Shown: positions 52,001 to 60,975, numbered from the stretch's first letter. The stretch: 64,000 bases of DNA from Saxidomus purpurata (GCA_022818135.1 JAFMSR010000019.1:2687808-2751807); one strand, 5' to 3'. Notes: generated by a model from the sequence alone, not told the origin. Numbers and translations are program-made.

Positions 52001-55000
52001 AAAGAGTGATCTTAAGCTACTTTTTGTCTCTCTTTCACAGTTACTGATGCCTTACACTTATAGTTAAATGATATTACGGGCCATCCTAAATTGAGAAATA
52101 AGTTTCACTAACACAATACTGCAAAACCACCTTGTCTGACTTTGTGACCACATAGCAATCCAGTATGCCGACACCAGGTTTCGAACCCGGGCCGCTGTTG
52201 TGGGAAACCAGTGCATGCACCACTGAGCTAATCAGAGAACCTTAGTCTATTACATATTCAAACATTTATGACCTATACAAGAATGTGTGACACCAAAGAA
52301 GTAATGATGTACATGTAAGTACAAAAAGAAGGCCCACCTTGATATGCGTGACACCAAACTGCATGACATACTTCTGAATCATATCAGATGTACCCTGGTG
52401 TCCACAATCCTGACTCACAATGATAGGGAATCTTTTCTCATCAGGCCTAAATCTGAAATGTAACAGAAAGAATGAATCTAATCTGGTCACATGAATTGAT
52501 GTCACATGACTTAATGCCACATGAATTGCTGTACAGTATATAGCAATTCTGATCACATGAATTGATGTCACATGCTTTACTGTCACAAGAAATGATGTAA
52601 AGAATAAAGAAACTCTATTCACATGAAGTTATGTCACATACTTCATGTCACATGACAAGAATATTTTTACAAGAATCAATAGAAGACATGTAATGCTAAA
52701 AACGTTTCCATGCCATTCTCTCTCTCTCTATGTTCATGGTCTACACCATCAGCAACACATGTTTCCATGTGAGTGAAGTAAAAAACTTTAGCAACACATG
52801 TTTCAATGTGATTGAAGTAAAACACTTTAGCAACACATGTTTCAATGTGATTGAAGTAAAAGACTTTAGCAACACATGTTTCAATGTGATTGAAGTAAAA
52901 GACTTTAGCAACACATGTTTCCATGCGAGTGAAGTAAAAGACTTTAGCAACACATGTTTCCATGCGAGTGAAGTAAAAGACTTTAGCAACACATGTTTCA
53001 ATGTGAGTGAAGTAAAAGACTTCAGCGACACAATGATTCAATGTGATTAAAGTAAAAGACTTTAGTAACACACGTTTCAATGTGATTGAAGTAAAAGACT
53101 TCAGCGACACTATGTTTCCATGTGAGTGAAGTAAAAGACTTTAGCAACACATGTTTCAATGTGAGTGATGTAAAAGACATTAGCAACACATGTTTCAATG
53201 TGATTGAAGTAAAAGACTTTAGCAACACATGTTTCCATGTGAGTGAAGTAAAAGACTTTAGCAACACATGTTTCAATGTGATTGAAGTAAAAGACTTCAG
53301 CGACACAATGTTTCAATGTGATTAAAGTAAAAGATTTAAGCAACACATGTTCCACTTGATTGAAGTAAAAGACTTTAGCAACACATGTTTCAATGTGATG
53401 GAAGTAAAAGACTTCAGCGACACAATGTTTCAATGTGATTAAAGTAAAAGACCTTAGCAACACATGTTCCATGTGATTGAAGTAAAGGACTTTAGCAACA
53501 CATGTTTCAATGTGATTGAAGTAAAAGACTTCAGCAACACAATGTTTCCATGTGATGAAAGTAAAAGACTTTAGCAACACAATGTTTCAATGGGATTGAA
53601 GTAAAAGACTTCAGCGACACAATGTTTCAATGTGATTAAAGTAAAAGACTTTAGCAACACATGTTCCATGTGATTGAAGTAAAAGACTTTAGCAACACGT
53701 TTCAATGTGATTGAAGTAAAAGACTTCAGCAACACGATGTTTCCATGTGATGAAAGTAAAAGACTTTAGCAACACAATGTTTCAATGGGATTGAAGTAAA
53801 AGACTTCAGCGACACAATGTCTCAATGTGATTAAAGTAAAAGACTTTAGCAACACATGTTCCATGTGATTGAAGTAAAAGACTTTAGCAACACATGTTTC
53901 AATGTGATTGAAGTAAAAGACTTCAGTGACACAATGTTTCAATGTGATTGAAGTAAAAGACTTCAGCAACACAATGTTTCAATGTGACTGAAATAAGTGA
54001 TTCCTACAACACATGTCTCCATGTGACCGAAATGATATATACAATACATGTTTCCGTGTGACTGAAGTAAAGGATTTCTTTTACTTTAACCTAATGATTT
54101 GAGCATCTCCCAGTGTAGACTTTATTTCCAAACACACATTATCCTGTACTTACTTCAGCACAAGATCCAAGCTCCTCTGTACAGCATCCGCCCTGTCACA
54201 AGCGATCATTAGTACCGGTAGAATAACATCATCTGAACTCACTTTGTCGTAACTCAACTTGTTTTCAAGCCCTCCTGTTCCGTTAGGTTTCACTATTTTA
54301 GGTACGACTTGACTGACAACTTCACTGCTCGGATGTTTCTGTTTCTGCTCTGAAAACAGACATTTGACATATCTTACCCACATTTCTAAAATGGACCAGC
54401 CAATCTTCAAACTTGGCCAATACCATTTACTGTATACAGGGGTTTTTCAATATAAACTAGTAAGCAGACTGACAACCCAGATTTTTCAATATAAACTAGT
54501 AAGCAGACTGACAACCCATATAAGGAACATTGAGTTTTAACATTATAGCCATATTTGGCTAACAACCTTTGTTGAGTTTGAACTTCTACCTATACCGGGC
54601 TTACCTAAACACTTAAATCATTCTGAAGTTGTATACAAATCTTACAGAATCAGTTTTTTTAAAGTCCCAGGAGCAAAAAATTGGATGAAAAATAAATTGC
54701 AGCCCTTATATTACCAAGAAAGATGGTTTACCCGAGAAACTGACTTTTTAAAGTCCCAGGATCACATCACAAGTAGCTCTCATTTTACCAAGAAAGATGT
54801 CTTACTGACAGAAATGACCTTTATTTGTACCAAAAAACATTCCTTTGCTTTTTAAATGGATAAGAACATAATATTATTAGAAATATAGATTCAGTGCAGT
54901 ATTTTTTTCAGTGATATGTAAGAAAGGCTTTCTGGCAACTCTTTTACAGGGAGCGGTGGTGTAGAGGTTAAGGTGTCTGCAGCTCATCCCGGAGGTAGCG

Positions 55001-58000
55001 GGTTTGAGCCCCACTGGGGTCACGACCGTACTTCCTCATATGACACCAGTACTGGTTTTTCCAGGAAGCGGACTCGAGAGTGACTTGATAAGCTACAAGC
55101 TTTCTTCACAATCGAGCTAAAATGAATTAGTATAAACTATAAAACTCTTTTCCGTGAAGAAACAACTTGAATACAAAAGAAAGGTATATGTCAACATTGT
55201 TTTAGAGTAAATAGAACATGGTTCTATCATTATCCTATAAATAAATTTATGTTACTATATCAGTGAATTCAAAGAGATCCTGGGACTTTAAATAGTTAGT
55301 ACAGGCCGTACATATAACGCAGCATTTTCAAAAAATTATATTTCAAAAAATTAGAAACACTGTCACAACACTTTTTAGGGAAAAAGTGACAAAAATATCA
55401 AAGAATGGCATGCTATGTTAACATTGTTTAGGAATAAATAGAACACAATTCTATCATTATTCTATTATTACATTCATTATTGTATTTAAGAATATATAAA
55501 GGTAATGCTGGGACTTCAAGGTTAGTCGTTCCTCAAGGCAGATTCAGATTCGTTATGTCCAATTAATTACTCAACTGTCGGAGTAGATGAAAACTAATTA
55601 ATATCCATAAACCTAAATCTGACAGCTGACAATTATCCCTAACACCTGCTCAACTTCAGCAACAACATTCAACAAAGCATACATACATACATGTATCACA
55701 TTTCTATTGCTTGTGTTTCCATAGCAATTAATTACAGCGAGTATTATCAAGTCATTTCTATGGAGCTAAGATAAATTGTTTAAACAAAACACATGTGCTT
55801 TCGTTTTTCAGAGTTAAATGCTAGTTTCAACCATATATGTGTTTCAGTTATTATAAATTTCACAGGTGGAGAGTTTACCTAACAATTGCTCCTGGGAAGA
55901 ACTAAGTACTAGACTTCTATCCTCCACAAGAAACTGCCAACTGCCTCACCTAAAGAGACATGGCCAGTAGCAGGGCTCGAACCCTGTCATGATGACCCTC
56001 AATCACTTGATAATGGTGGTGGTGAAAACAACACGCAATTACACTGCCTTGAATATGTGCAAAACCAACGTTTACAATGTTACTGGTCTTTCCTTTAAAC
56101 AAGAGGGCCAAGATATCGCTCATCTGTGACTTATGACAATATGTGACTAAACTTCAACTCTAAACTACATATCATAAACACAAACATTCTCTTTAACCTT
56201 GACAAGGCAAACCTTTTGACCAATTTACATGACGATTGGGTAGTAAATATCACCTGTATGGCATACACAAGGTTTTTAACCACGTGACCTAGTTTTTATC
56301 CTCAGATTTCCCATATTCGTACTTGACCTAAATTTCATCAAGACAATCATACTGACAAAGTTTCATGAAGATAGAATGGAAAGTGCAACATCTATTGCAT
56401 ACACATGGTTTTTCTACAATTTTACCCGGTGACCTAGTTTTTGACCCTAGATGACCCATGTTTGTACTCAACCTTGATTTCATCAAGGCAATCATACTGA
56501 CCAAGTTTCATGAAGATCCAATGAAAAAAGCAACCTCTATTGCATACAAAATGGTTTTCTATGATTTAACTGGGTGACCTAGTTTTTGACCCTAGATGAC
56601 CCATGTTCAAACTCGACCTAGTTTTCATGAAGGCAAATATACTAACCAAGTTTCATGAAGATCCAACGAAAAATGCAACCTCTATTGAATACACAAGGGT
56701 TTTCTATGATTTGACCCTGTGACCTAGCTTTTGATCCTAGATGACCCATGTTCGAACTCAACCTAGCTTTCATAAAGGCAATCAAATTGACAAAATTCCA
56801 TGAAGGTCCAATGAAAAACGCAACCTCTATAGCATACACAATGGTTTTCAATGATTTGACCTTGTGACCTAGTTTTTGACCCTAGATGACCCATGTTCGA
56901 ACTCAACCTAGATTTCATCAAGGCAATCATACTGACCAAGTTTCATGAAGATCCAATGAAAAAATGCATTCTCTATTGCATACACAAGGGTTTTCTATGA
57001 TTTGACCAGGTGACCTAGTTTTTGACCCTAGATGACCCATGTTCGTACTCGGCCTAGATTTCATGAAGGCAATCATACTGGTTAAGTTTCATGAAGATCC
57101 AATGAAAAATGCAACCTCTATTGCATACACAAGGTTTTTCTATGATTTGACCCTGTGACCTAGTTTTTGACCCCATATGACCCATATTCAACAAAACTAA
57201 CAACAGAAATCACAACTAGTTCCTGGTTACTAAGGTCTAACATAGGCATGTGCATAGTTGGGCCCACACGAATAGTACTGTTAGAACACAACGACAACTC
57301 TACCTGTCTCATCCCTCAACTTACGAAGGTCCTGTAGAATTTTTTCATTCTCTTCAATTTGAGACACAATTCGTTCTTGAAGTTCATTTAATCTGACCTT
57401 GACATCTCCGTGGAAGTGCTGCTGAAAGATCAAAACAGAACAGAAATTTTTAACCTTCACTTTTGACTTGTTAAAACAAGAGGGCCATGATGGTCCTATT
57501 TCGCTCATTTGAGTACCAGTGGTTGCTTAGGAAGTCACTTGTTCCAAGGGGAAGTCACTAGTTGCTAGGGTGAGTCACTGGTTGCTAAGAAAGTCACCAG
57601 TTGCTAGGGAAGTCAGAGGTTGCTTGGTAAGTCAGTGGTTGCTATAGGAACTCATTGGAAGCAAGGTTTCTCCTTTAACTCTATATAAAGACAAGGGACC
57701 CCATTTTGACCCCAGGGGCATAATTTGATCAAACTGGGTAGAAGACCACTAGACAATTTTACATAAATATCTAGGCTCCATGCCTTGTGGTACTTGAGAA
57801 GATGATTTGCCTCGGGGCATAATTTGATGAATTTTGACACTGTTACGCACTATATTATCTAAGCTCTAGACCTTGTTGTTTCGGAGAAGAAGATTTTTAA
57901 AGGTTTTTCTATATTTGTCTATGTAAAACCCCTGGGCGGGACCAATATTTACCCAAGGGGCATCATTTGAACAAACTTGGTAGAGGTTCACTAGACAATG

Positions 58001-59568
58001 ATGTATACTTAATATCTAAGCTCTAGGACTTGTGGTTTTGGAGTTACAGTAGAAGTTTTTGAAGTTTTTCCTATAGAAACATATGTAAAATCAAGTGACG
58101 CCCCCTGGGTGGGGTCAATTTTGACCCGGGGGTCAATTTTGACCCGGGGATCATGATTTGAACAACTCTGGAAGAGGTCCACTAGACATTGCTTCATGCA
58201 AATATCCAAGCACTATGCCTTAATTGTCTTTTCAGAGGATAAGTTTTTAAAGCCTTTCCATTTCATACAGACAAAACATGTTCCATACGGTAACTGCTGC
58301 TTCTATGGAAAGCCAAAACTGTGTTAACCCGCATTACATGTTTTATTACGCTACAGGTGTCAAAAGGATATAAATGCCTATGTAAAATCAAGTGACATCG
58401 AATTCCCATACCACAATATTCAAAGTCAAATGAACTTTTCACATTACACATTGAAGTGCATGTAAATAAATCAGAAAAAGAAGATCACATTTTACCATCT
58501 TTGCTAGACTCTTTAATTGTTAACAAATTTAATATCACTTGCCCATAAGTGGAGTTTAAATAGCTTTTAATATGCAGTTTCGGGACAACTTGTGGCACTG
58601 TATTTACAGTAGTGATTTGTTTTTGTTCTATTAATTTTGTTTAGTTTTTTTGTTTCATCAATATATATTGCAGTACGTATTGCAATATGGGTTGGCTGTA
58701 TCACAATATATTGCAATACCAAACACTTTTCAAGTTATCCCTGAATGGCTGTTGTATAGTTTTTACTGCATGTCATTTACAATGTATTTGTCAAATGAAA
58801 ATCAACGCAACCACAGGCAACTAGACCCGTACTGAAAAAAAGGAATCATGACTGTAAACTAAATGGGCGTTCAGTAAAACACTTGTGTTGCTCTCTTACA
58901 CTTTGTCAGAATAACCAATAATTTTGTGACAAAATCTAAGTACAAAAAGGGGCATAACTCTGTCAAATATGACCTTGACATAATTATATGACTTTGACCT
59001 TTAAAATTTGGCTTCATCACGCCCCTTTTGTTATAAGCAGTACAATTTGAAAGTTTGATGAAGAAATCTTAAGAAATGGCAAAGTTATATAGCAAAGTTT
59101 TTCCTATTTGTTGCCATAGCAACCAGAGTTCTGCATTGAACTGAATTCTTTGAACAACTTTGTTAGAGCTTCATGCAAGGAACATCCATGCAAAGTTTCA
59201 TCAACATTGGCTCAGTGGTTTCAGAGGAGATGTCGTTTGAAGGAAATGGTGGACGGACTGATGGACGGACAGACGTACGACGGAGAGCAATCCTAATAGC
59301 TCACTCTGGCACTTTGTGCCAGGTGAGCTAAAAACCACTTCCTACCGACCCATCTTTTTTTTCTAGCATGTTACAGGAAACAGACATTTTTTAGGCCTAA
59401 CGTTACTGGACTCGCATTACATTGTACCTAAAAGTAGGGTTAAACCATACAAAGACATACCGGAGTGTTTGGTGACTTGGTTACCAAGGTAGCGTACATG
59501 AGCATGTTCCACGTAAGGAACATGACAACAACGAAGAAGACGACATGTTTGCGCCTCATTATGACCAT
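45969..59568 (-). CDS. MGAT1: Alpha-1,3-mannosyl-glycoprotein 2-beta-N-acetylglucosaminyltransferase (GnT-I), complete, 11 coding exons
   Basis: This Golgi type II membrane enzyme (GT13) adds GlcNAc from UDP-GlcNAc to the alpha-1,3 mannose of Man5GlcNAc2, opening the path to hybrid and complex N-glycans. Exons on the minus strand: 59461-59568, 57304-57421, 54154-54349, 52338-52452, 49502-49640, 49013-49147, 48387-48477, 47989-48093, 47518-47608, 46473-46643, 45969-46082. They total 1383 nt, 460 residues plus stop, with every intron GT-AG and all phases compatible; human is about 445. Residues 1-8 are a basic cytoplasmic tail, 9-29 a membrane anchor, 37-76 a predicted coiled-coil stem. The catalytic part shows IACDR (124-128), [11 protein letters not shown], the metal/UDP motif EDD (225-227), [26 protein letters not shown] (302-307, including the aspartate region taken as catalytic base), RPEISRT and the terminal [12 protein letters not shown]. 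Apparently intact. In vertebrates the MGAT1 coding region is, to my knowledge, a single exon. Confidence 0.96.
46473..46643 (-). CDS. MGAT1: MGAT1 coding exon 10
   Basis: 171 nt, phase 0 at both ends, residues 367-423 ([10 protein letters not shown] to LGIMDDFK). Donor AAG/GTAAGA, acceptor TTTTAG. Aligns with the human AYDRDFLARV...LGVMDDLK segment. Confidence 0.95.
47140..47360 (-). repeat. About 61-bp tandem repeat in MGAT1 intron 9
   Basis: Three to four imperfect units marked by GGCTTATTTT-like starts at 47152, 47213, 47274 and 47334, each with CTGGCCAATTT, TCCATTTTGCCTTG and CTGTAGTTACATGGTG. Confidence 0.75.
47518..47608 (-). CDS. MGAT1: MGAT1 coding exon 9
   Basis: 91 nt. The first G completes Lys336; residues 337-366 ([10 protein letters not shown] to DLSYLIK). 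Donor AAG/GTAATA, acceptor TTTTACAG. Confidence 0.94.
47845..47975 (-). repeat. Dispersed GATCATGATC element, copy D8, in MGAT1 intron 8
   Basis: TTTCAATTTGGACAGAACCA, a TTCACTGAAAATTTATTCAC segment and CGATCATGATCAGACTGCAT place it in the family. It ends about 14 bp from the exon 8 donor. Given strand is that of the host transcript; the element reads as a plus-strand copy. Confidence 0.6.
47989..48093 (-). CDS. MGAT1: MGAT1 coding exon 8 (FWDDWM catalytic segment)
   Basis: 105 nt, phase 2 in (A completes Ala301) and phase 2 out, residues 302-335: [31 protein letters not shown]. This is the most conserved GnT-I block. Donor AA/GTAAGT, acceptor TTTTCAG. Confidence 0.96.
48387..48477 (-). CDS. 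MGAT1: MGAT1 coding exon 7
   Basis: 91 nt, residues 272-300 ([20 protein letters not shown] to GPKWPE). Donor GC/GTAAGT, acceptor TCTTTTCAG. The TDFFPGLGW block is identical to human. Confidence 0.95.
48762..48935 (+). mobile_element. tRNA-derived SINE in MGAT1 intron 6
   Basis: Antisense to MGAT1. B box-like GGTTTAATTCC at 48797-48807, then GAGGTGTGTCCTTGGGCACC, TCCACCCAGCTGTAAAATTG and a CCCTCTAACACGAGCGTGGT end. The A-box region is weak. Clear target duplications were not found. Confidence 0.5.
49013..49147 (-). CDS. MGAT1: MGAT1 coding exon 6
   Basis: 135 nt. The first AT completes Asp226 of the EDD motif, so the motif spans the exon 5/6 junction. Residues 227-270 ([24 protein letters not shown], to KDDP). 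Donor CAG/GTACGA, acceptor TATTTCAG. Confidence 0.95.
49502..49640 (-). CDS. MGAT1: MGAT1 coding exon 5
   Basis: 139 nt, residues 180-225: [32 protein letters not shown], ending in the first base of Asp226. Acceptor TATGTTGCAG, donor AAG/GTTAGT. Strong match to the human QPDL...GYYKIARHYRWALGQVF segment. Confidence 0.95.
50168..50290 (+). mobile_element. Pearl-type element, minimal copy P8, in MGAT1 intron 4
   Basis: Only about 120 bp: 5' end AACAAGAGGGACAAGATGGC with CGCTCAT, a stretch of core (TTTTTAAAGTTTTTCCTATA), then the 3' end CCAGGTGAGCTAAAAG shared with the element ending at about 59335. It appears to be a complete but core-deleted copy. Confidence 0.6.
50676..51012. mobile_element. 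TTAA-flanked MITE, family 1, copy e, in MGAT1 intron 4
   Basis: TTAA (50676-50679), AGTCTAAGGATC, a 329-bp element, GATCCTGGGGCT, TTAA (51009-51012). The interior closely matches the copy at 28730. Confidence 0.82.
51440..51580 (+). repeat. Dispersed GATCATGATC element, copy D9, in MGAT1 intron 4
   Basis: AAATGGACTTATCCATCTTT, TGCAAAATGAAAATTAACTG and AGTGCAGATCATGATTTACA in family order. Confidence 0.6.
52163..52238 (-). mobile_element. tRNA-like SINE head in MGAT1 intron 4
   Basis: The minus strand has an A box TTAGCTCAGTGG (52220-52231) and an exact B box GGTTCGAAACC (52177-52187) at normal tRNA spacing. The acceptor stem does not pair (3' TGTCGGC has no partner) and the anticodon arm is not canonical, so I call it a tRNA-derived SINE head or tRNA pseudogene rather than a working tRNA. 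It lies about 100 bp upstream, in plus coordinates, of exon 4. Confidence 0.6.
52338..52452 (-). CDS. MGAT1: MGAT1 coding exon 4
   Basis: 115 nt. The first A completes Lys141; residues 142-179: [20 protein letters not shown] to VTHIK. Acceptor ACATTTCAG, donor [20 protein letters not shown] is identical to human. Confidence 0.96.
52750..54078. repeat. 39-bp satellite, about 34 units, filling MGAT1 intron 3
   Basis: The basic unit on the plus strand is GAAGTAAAAGACTTTAGCAA followed by CACATGTTTCAATGTGATT. Two variants alternate: one with ACTTTAGCAACACATG and one with ACTTCAGCGACACAATG and a GATTAAAG junction, in a loose higher-order order of three units in the 53280-53960 part. Because 39 is a multiple of three, long frames stay open on both strands (up to 156 codons), but these are intronic artefacts. 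Units contain the near-palindrome ACATG...CATGT. Confidence 0.95.
54154..54349 (-). CDS. MGAT1: MGAT1 coding exon 3
   Basis: 196 nt. AG completes Glu76; residues 77-140. The first 35 or so residues are the variable stem, with an NGT sequon at Asn98. It then enters the catalytic domain with [12 protein letters not shown]; Arg128 is the conserved CDR arginine. Acceptor CTGTTTTCAG, donor GAA/GTAAGT. Confidence 0.95.
54443..54520 (+). repeat. 39-bp tandem duplication in MGAT1 intron 2
   Basis: Two near-identical units starting TTTTTCAATATAAACTAGTA, at 54443 and 54482. Despite the same length this is unrelated to the neighbouring 39-bp satellite. Confidence 0.85.
54663..54743. mobile_element. TTAA-flanked MITE, family 1, left-end fragment g
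   Basis: TTAA then AGTCCCAGGAGC and about 80 bp of left-end sequence (TTGGATGAAAAATAAATTGC, TATTACCAAGAAAGATG), running directly into the next copy at 54748. Confidence 0.7.
54748..55291. mobile_element. TTAA-flanked MITE, family 1, copy f, split by a SINE
   Basis: TTAA (54748-54751), AGTCCCAGGATC, interior, GATCCTGGGACT (to 55287), TTAA (55288-55291). Total 536 bp; removing the SINE and one target-site copy (206 bp) leaves 330 bp, the normal family length. Confidence 0.85.
54946..55142 (+). mobile_element. tRNA-derived SINE, family A, full copy with target duplication
   Basis: The 9-bp target duplication AACTCTTTT lies at 54937-54945 and 55143-55151. The head begins near GGGAGCGGTGGTGTAGAGG with A box-like TGGTGTAGAGGTTAAGG and B box GGTTTGAGCCC (55001-55011). 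The body includes GACACCAGTACTGGTTTTTC, GACTCGAGAGTGACTTGATA and CTTTCTTCACAATCGAGC, with an AAACTATAA tail. It would be transcribed by RNA polymerase III. Confidence 0.85.
55315..55516. mobile_element. TTAA-flanked MITE, family 1, right-half fragment h
   Basis: GTTAACATTGTTTAGGAATA, GAACACAATTCTATCATTA and a terminal AATGCTGGGACT followed by TCAA (a decayed TTAA). The left end is not recognisable. Confidence 0.6.
55866..56024 (-). mobile_element. tRNA-derived SINE, family B, in MGAT1 intron 2
   Basis: GGAGAGTTTACCTAACAATT, AAGAAACTGCCAACTGCCTC, AGAGACATGG and CAGGGCTCGAACCCTG (reverse carries the B box GGGTTCGAGCC), in family B order. Confidence 0.68.
56099..57214 (+). mobile_element. Pearl-type element, copy P4, about seven core units, MGAT1 intron 2
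   Basis: 5' end AACAAGAGGGCCAAGATATC. Core units of about 138-152 bp carry GTGACCTAGTTTTTGA, near 56285, 56425, 56573, 56711, 56861, 57010 and 57162, each with AAGTTTCATGAAGATCCAAT and GCATACACAAGG. No ACGG-like tract or 3' hairpin is visible, so the right end is lost or diverged. Confidence 0.72.
57304..57421 (-). CDS. MGAT1: MGAT1 coding exon 2 (stem, coiled coil)
   Basis: 118 nt, phase 0 in, phase 1 out. Residues 37-75: [20 protein letters not shown] then an acidic-basic heptad-like stretch to LRKLRDET. Donor CAG/GTAGAG, acceptor TTTCAG; a second CAG immediately after the acceptor allows a one-codon NAGNAG alternative. Placed by phase continuity between exons 1 and 3. Confidence 0.88.
57475..58235 (+). 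mobile_element. Pearl-type element, copy P5, MGAT1 intron 1
   Basis: 5' end AACAAGAGGGCCATGATGGT with CCTATTTCGCTCATTTGAG. An array of about six 23-24 bp units (GTTGCTAGGGAAGTCACTGG-like) lies at about 57505-57660, then roughly three longer units of 170-190 bp (GGGGCATAATTTGA, CACTAGACAAT, TCTAAGCTCTAGG, CCTATGTAAAATCAAGTGAC). The right end is not clear. Confidence 0.6.
58858..59335 (+). mobile_element. Pearl-type element, copy P6, apparently chimeric, MGAT1 intron 1
   Basis: The left half (GTTCAGTAAAACACTTGTGT, CTTTGTCAGAATAACCAATA, AAAAAGGGGCATAACTCTGT) matches the element at 62661-62968. A GGACGGACTGATGGACGGAC tract follows. The 3' hairpin, arms AGCTCAC...TGGCA (59298-59311) and TGCCAGGTGAGCT (59317-59329), matches instead the end of the 50168 copy. 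Confidence 0.68.
59461..59568 (-). CDS. MGAT1: MGAT1 coding exon 1 (start codon, signal anchor)
   Basis: Residues 1-36: MVIMRRKH tail, then [20 protein letters not shown] anchor. Start ATG at 59566-59568 in a good context (GGGATGG). Several in-frame stops lie between it and the acceptor (TTTCAG/GAAAATTC, exon boundary 59628), so translation cannot begin upstream in this exon. A second ATG at 59557-59559 would remove three residues. Donor CCG/GTATGT. Confidence 0.93.
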
Positions 59569-59628
59569 CCCCGCTCGAGATTATTTAGAACTTCACTTGA
59601 ATCACTATCTATCCATCGGTGAATTTTC
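59569..59628 (-). promoter_or_regulatory. MGAT1: MGAT1 5' UTR part of exon 1, with a tiny upstream ORF
   Basis: 60 nt between a consensus acceptor (AACAATTTCAG, ending at 59629) and the start codon. It contains ATGGATAGATAG (59605-59616), a three-codon upstream ORF in the same frame. The acceptor implies at least one further non-coding exon upstream. Confidence 0.75.
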
Positions 59629-59744
59629 CTGAAATTGTTAAAAACTAATCTCAATGCACTGACAATATCATGATAATGGGGCCACATTTAAAAAAGTTTT
59701 TGTTTGCTGTCATCCGACCCTACTTTTTGAAGTTGGGTAGGTAG

Positions 59745-59860
59745 TAGGGCTGTAACGATACATTCGAATATTCGATTTAGTCGAATATAGTTTTGTCCGA
59801 ATTGTATTCGTTATTCGCCATGTGCCGAACCGAATATTTACGAATATAGATAAAAATTGC
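59745..59860 (+). repeat. Palindromic TTCGAAT repeat with a GGGCTGTAACGA end
   Basis: GTAGGGCTGTAACGATACAT followed by ATTCGAATATTCG and several TCGAATA/CGAATAT motifs. This is a common form of hAT-like or related element termini in animals. A matching second end was not found, so the extent is uncertain. Confidence 0.45.
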
Positions 59861-60975
59861 ATGATTTAAACTAAAATCATTTGAATTTACCTAAAACAGA
59901 TGAAATCTACTGAAAACGCTTCCGTTTCATAGCGCATTTTGCACTATTTCGTCGTAATACCCCACCCACAACAGTTGACAGATATTTTCACGACATTTAT
60001 CAAATAAGTCGTCGGGCCGATATTTGATGTTGGTTTACAATTGAATAAATGATTTTCATAACTTTCTGTGTTTTAAACTGACTGAATTCATTTAAATTTC
60101 ACATTCAATTATGAATTAAAATTTGATATCAACAAGTGGGAATTCCCATTTTCACGACATCCAAAAACCGTCTACATCAACAACATGTCCATCATCGAGG
60201 AAACCGTTGAAATCGTAGATCCTCTTTACTCTATAGTCGTGTCTAGTCATTTTTACTGAACAGTTCTAATCATTTGAACCCAGAGCTCTTTAAGTTACAT
60301 GTTTACTCAGTGTTTTTTTACGTTTGAACAGTATTATTTCACAGTGATTTGAGTACAAAGAAAGTACTATTGTCTAGTCAGCAGACTGTAATATATTGTT
60401 GGCAAAAGCCATATAATGTTCACTTGTTAAATGATTTTAGTATAGTATTCATATTCATGAATAAATATCCATAAACTCTTTTATTGATATGGTTCATTGT
60501 ATACATACCTTGCAGGCCCTTGCAATAGGTTGGCCTGTCTATCTTGTCATGTTGAAAAAAACAAAACAAAGCTTGTACTTTAAGTGCCAGTTTCTTTCAG
60601 ACTACTCCTGTTGTAACATACAATTTTAAACTTCGTCTTCACGATTTATCACTTTCCTCAAATTTCCATTTAGACATGATAAAAATTTGGAATTTTTTTT
60701 AGAAAATTTAATTGTGACCAGCTGGTCACATGAAATGATTCGTGCCAGTATTTTTACAATTCGGTCAAGAAAGCCAAACAAACAGTACTTTTATATTTTG
60801 AAATTGTGCGGAATCCCTGCACACTTTGAACAATAGTTAAAAGTATTTTGGTCTGTTCTTTAATTCATATATCTTTTTATAAATTTACACCTGTATGGAA
60901 AGACTCCATTCTGCTTTTAGTTAAATGTAATACATGACACTGTATAAACCTTTTTAGTGCAAAACCATTGCATAT
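59861..60975. other. Region between MGAT1 exon 1 and the coiled-coil exons
   Basis: Should contain the MGAT1 promoter and first non-coding exon, and perhaps the last exon of the coiled-coil gene. One donor-like site on the minus strand, GCCTGCAAG/GTATGTAT (exon edge 60509), could end a short non-coding exon extending to about 60535-60555. No coding exon in phase with the coiled-coil gene could be supported. Confidence 0.35.

Noticed and set aside
52163..52238. Functional tRNA gene
   Set aside because: The A and B boxes are good, but the acceptor stem and anticodon arm do not form.
52676..53972. Several frames of 94-156 codons with repeated [13 protein letters not shown] or [13 protein letters not shown] text
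   Set aside because: They are translations of the 39-bp intronic satellite, open on both strands only because the period is a multiple of three.
60170..60260. Possible remnant of a transposase zinc finger beside the GGGCTGTAACGA repeat
   Set aside because: The few suggestive residues are interrupted by stops and no cysteine/histidine pattern could be confirmed.
60509..60555. Coding exon linking the coiled-coil gene to MGAT1
   Set aside because: The donor GCCTGCAAG/GTATGT is good, but no strong acceptor or convincing reading frame precedes it; at most a non-coding first exon.
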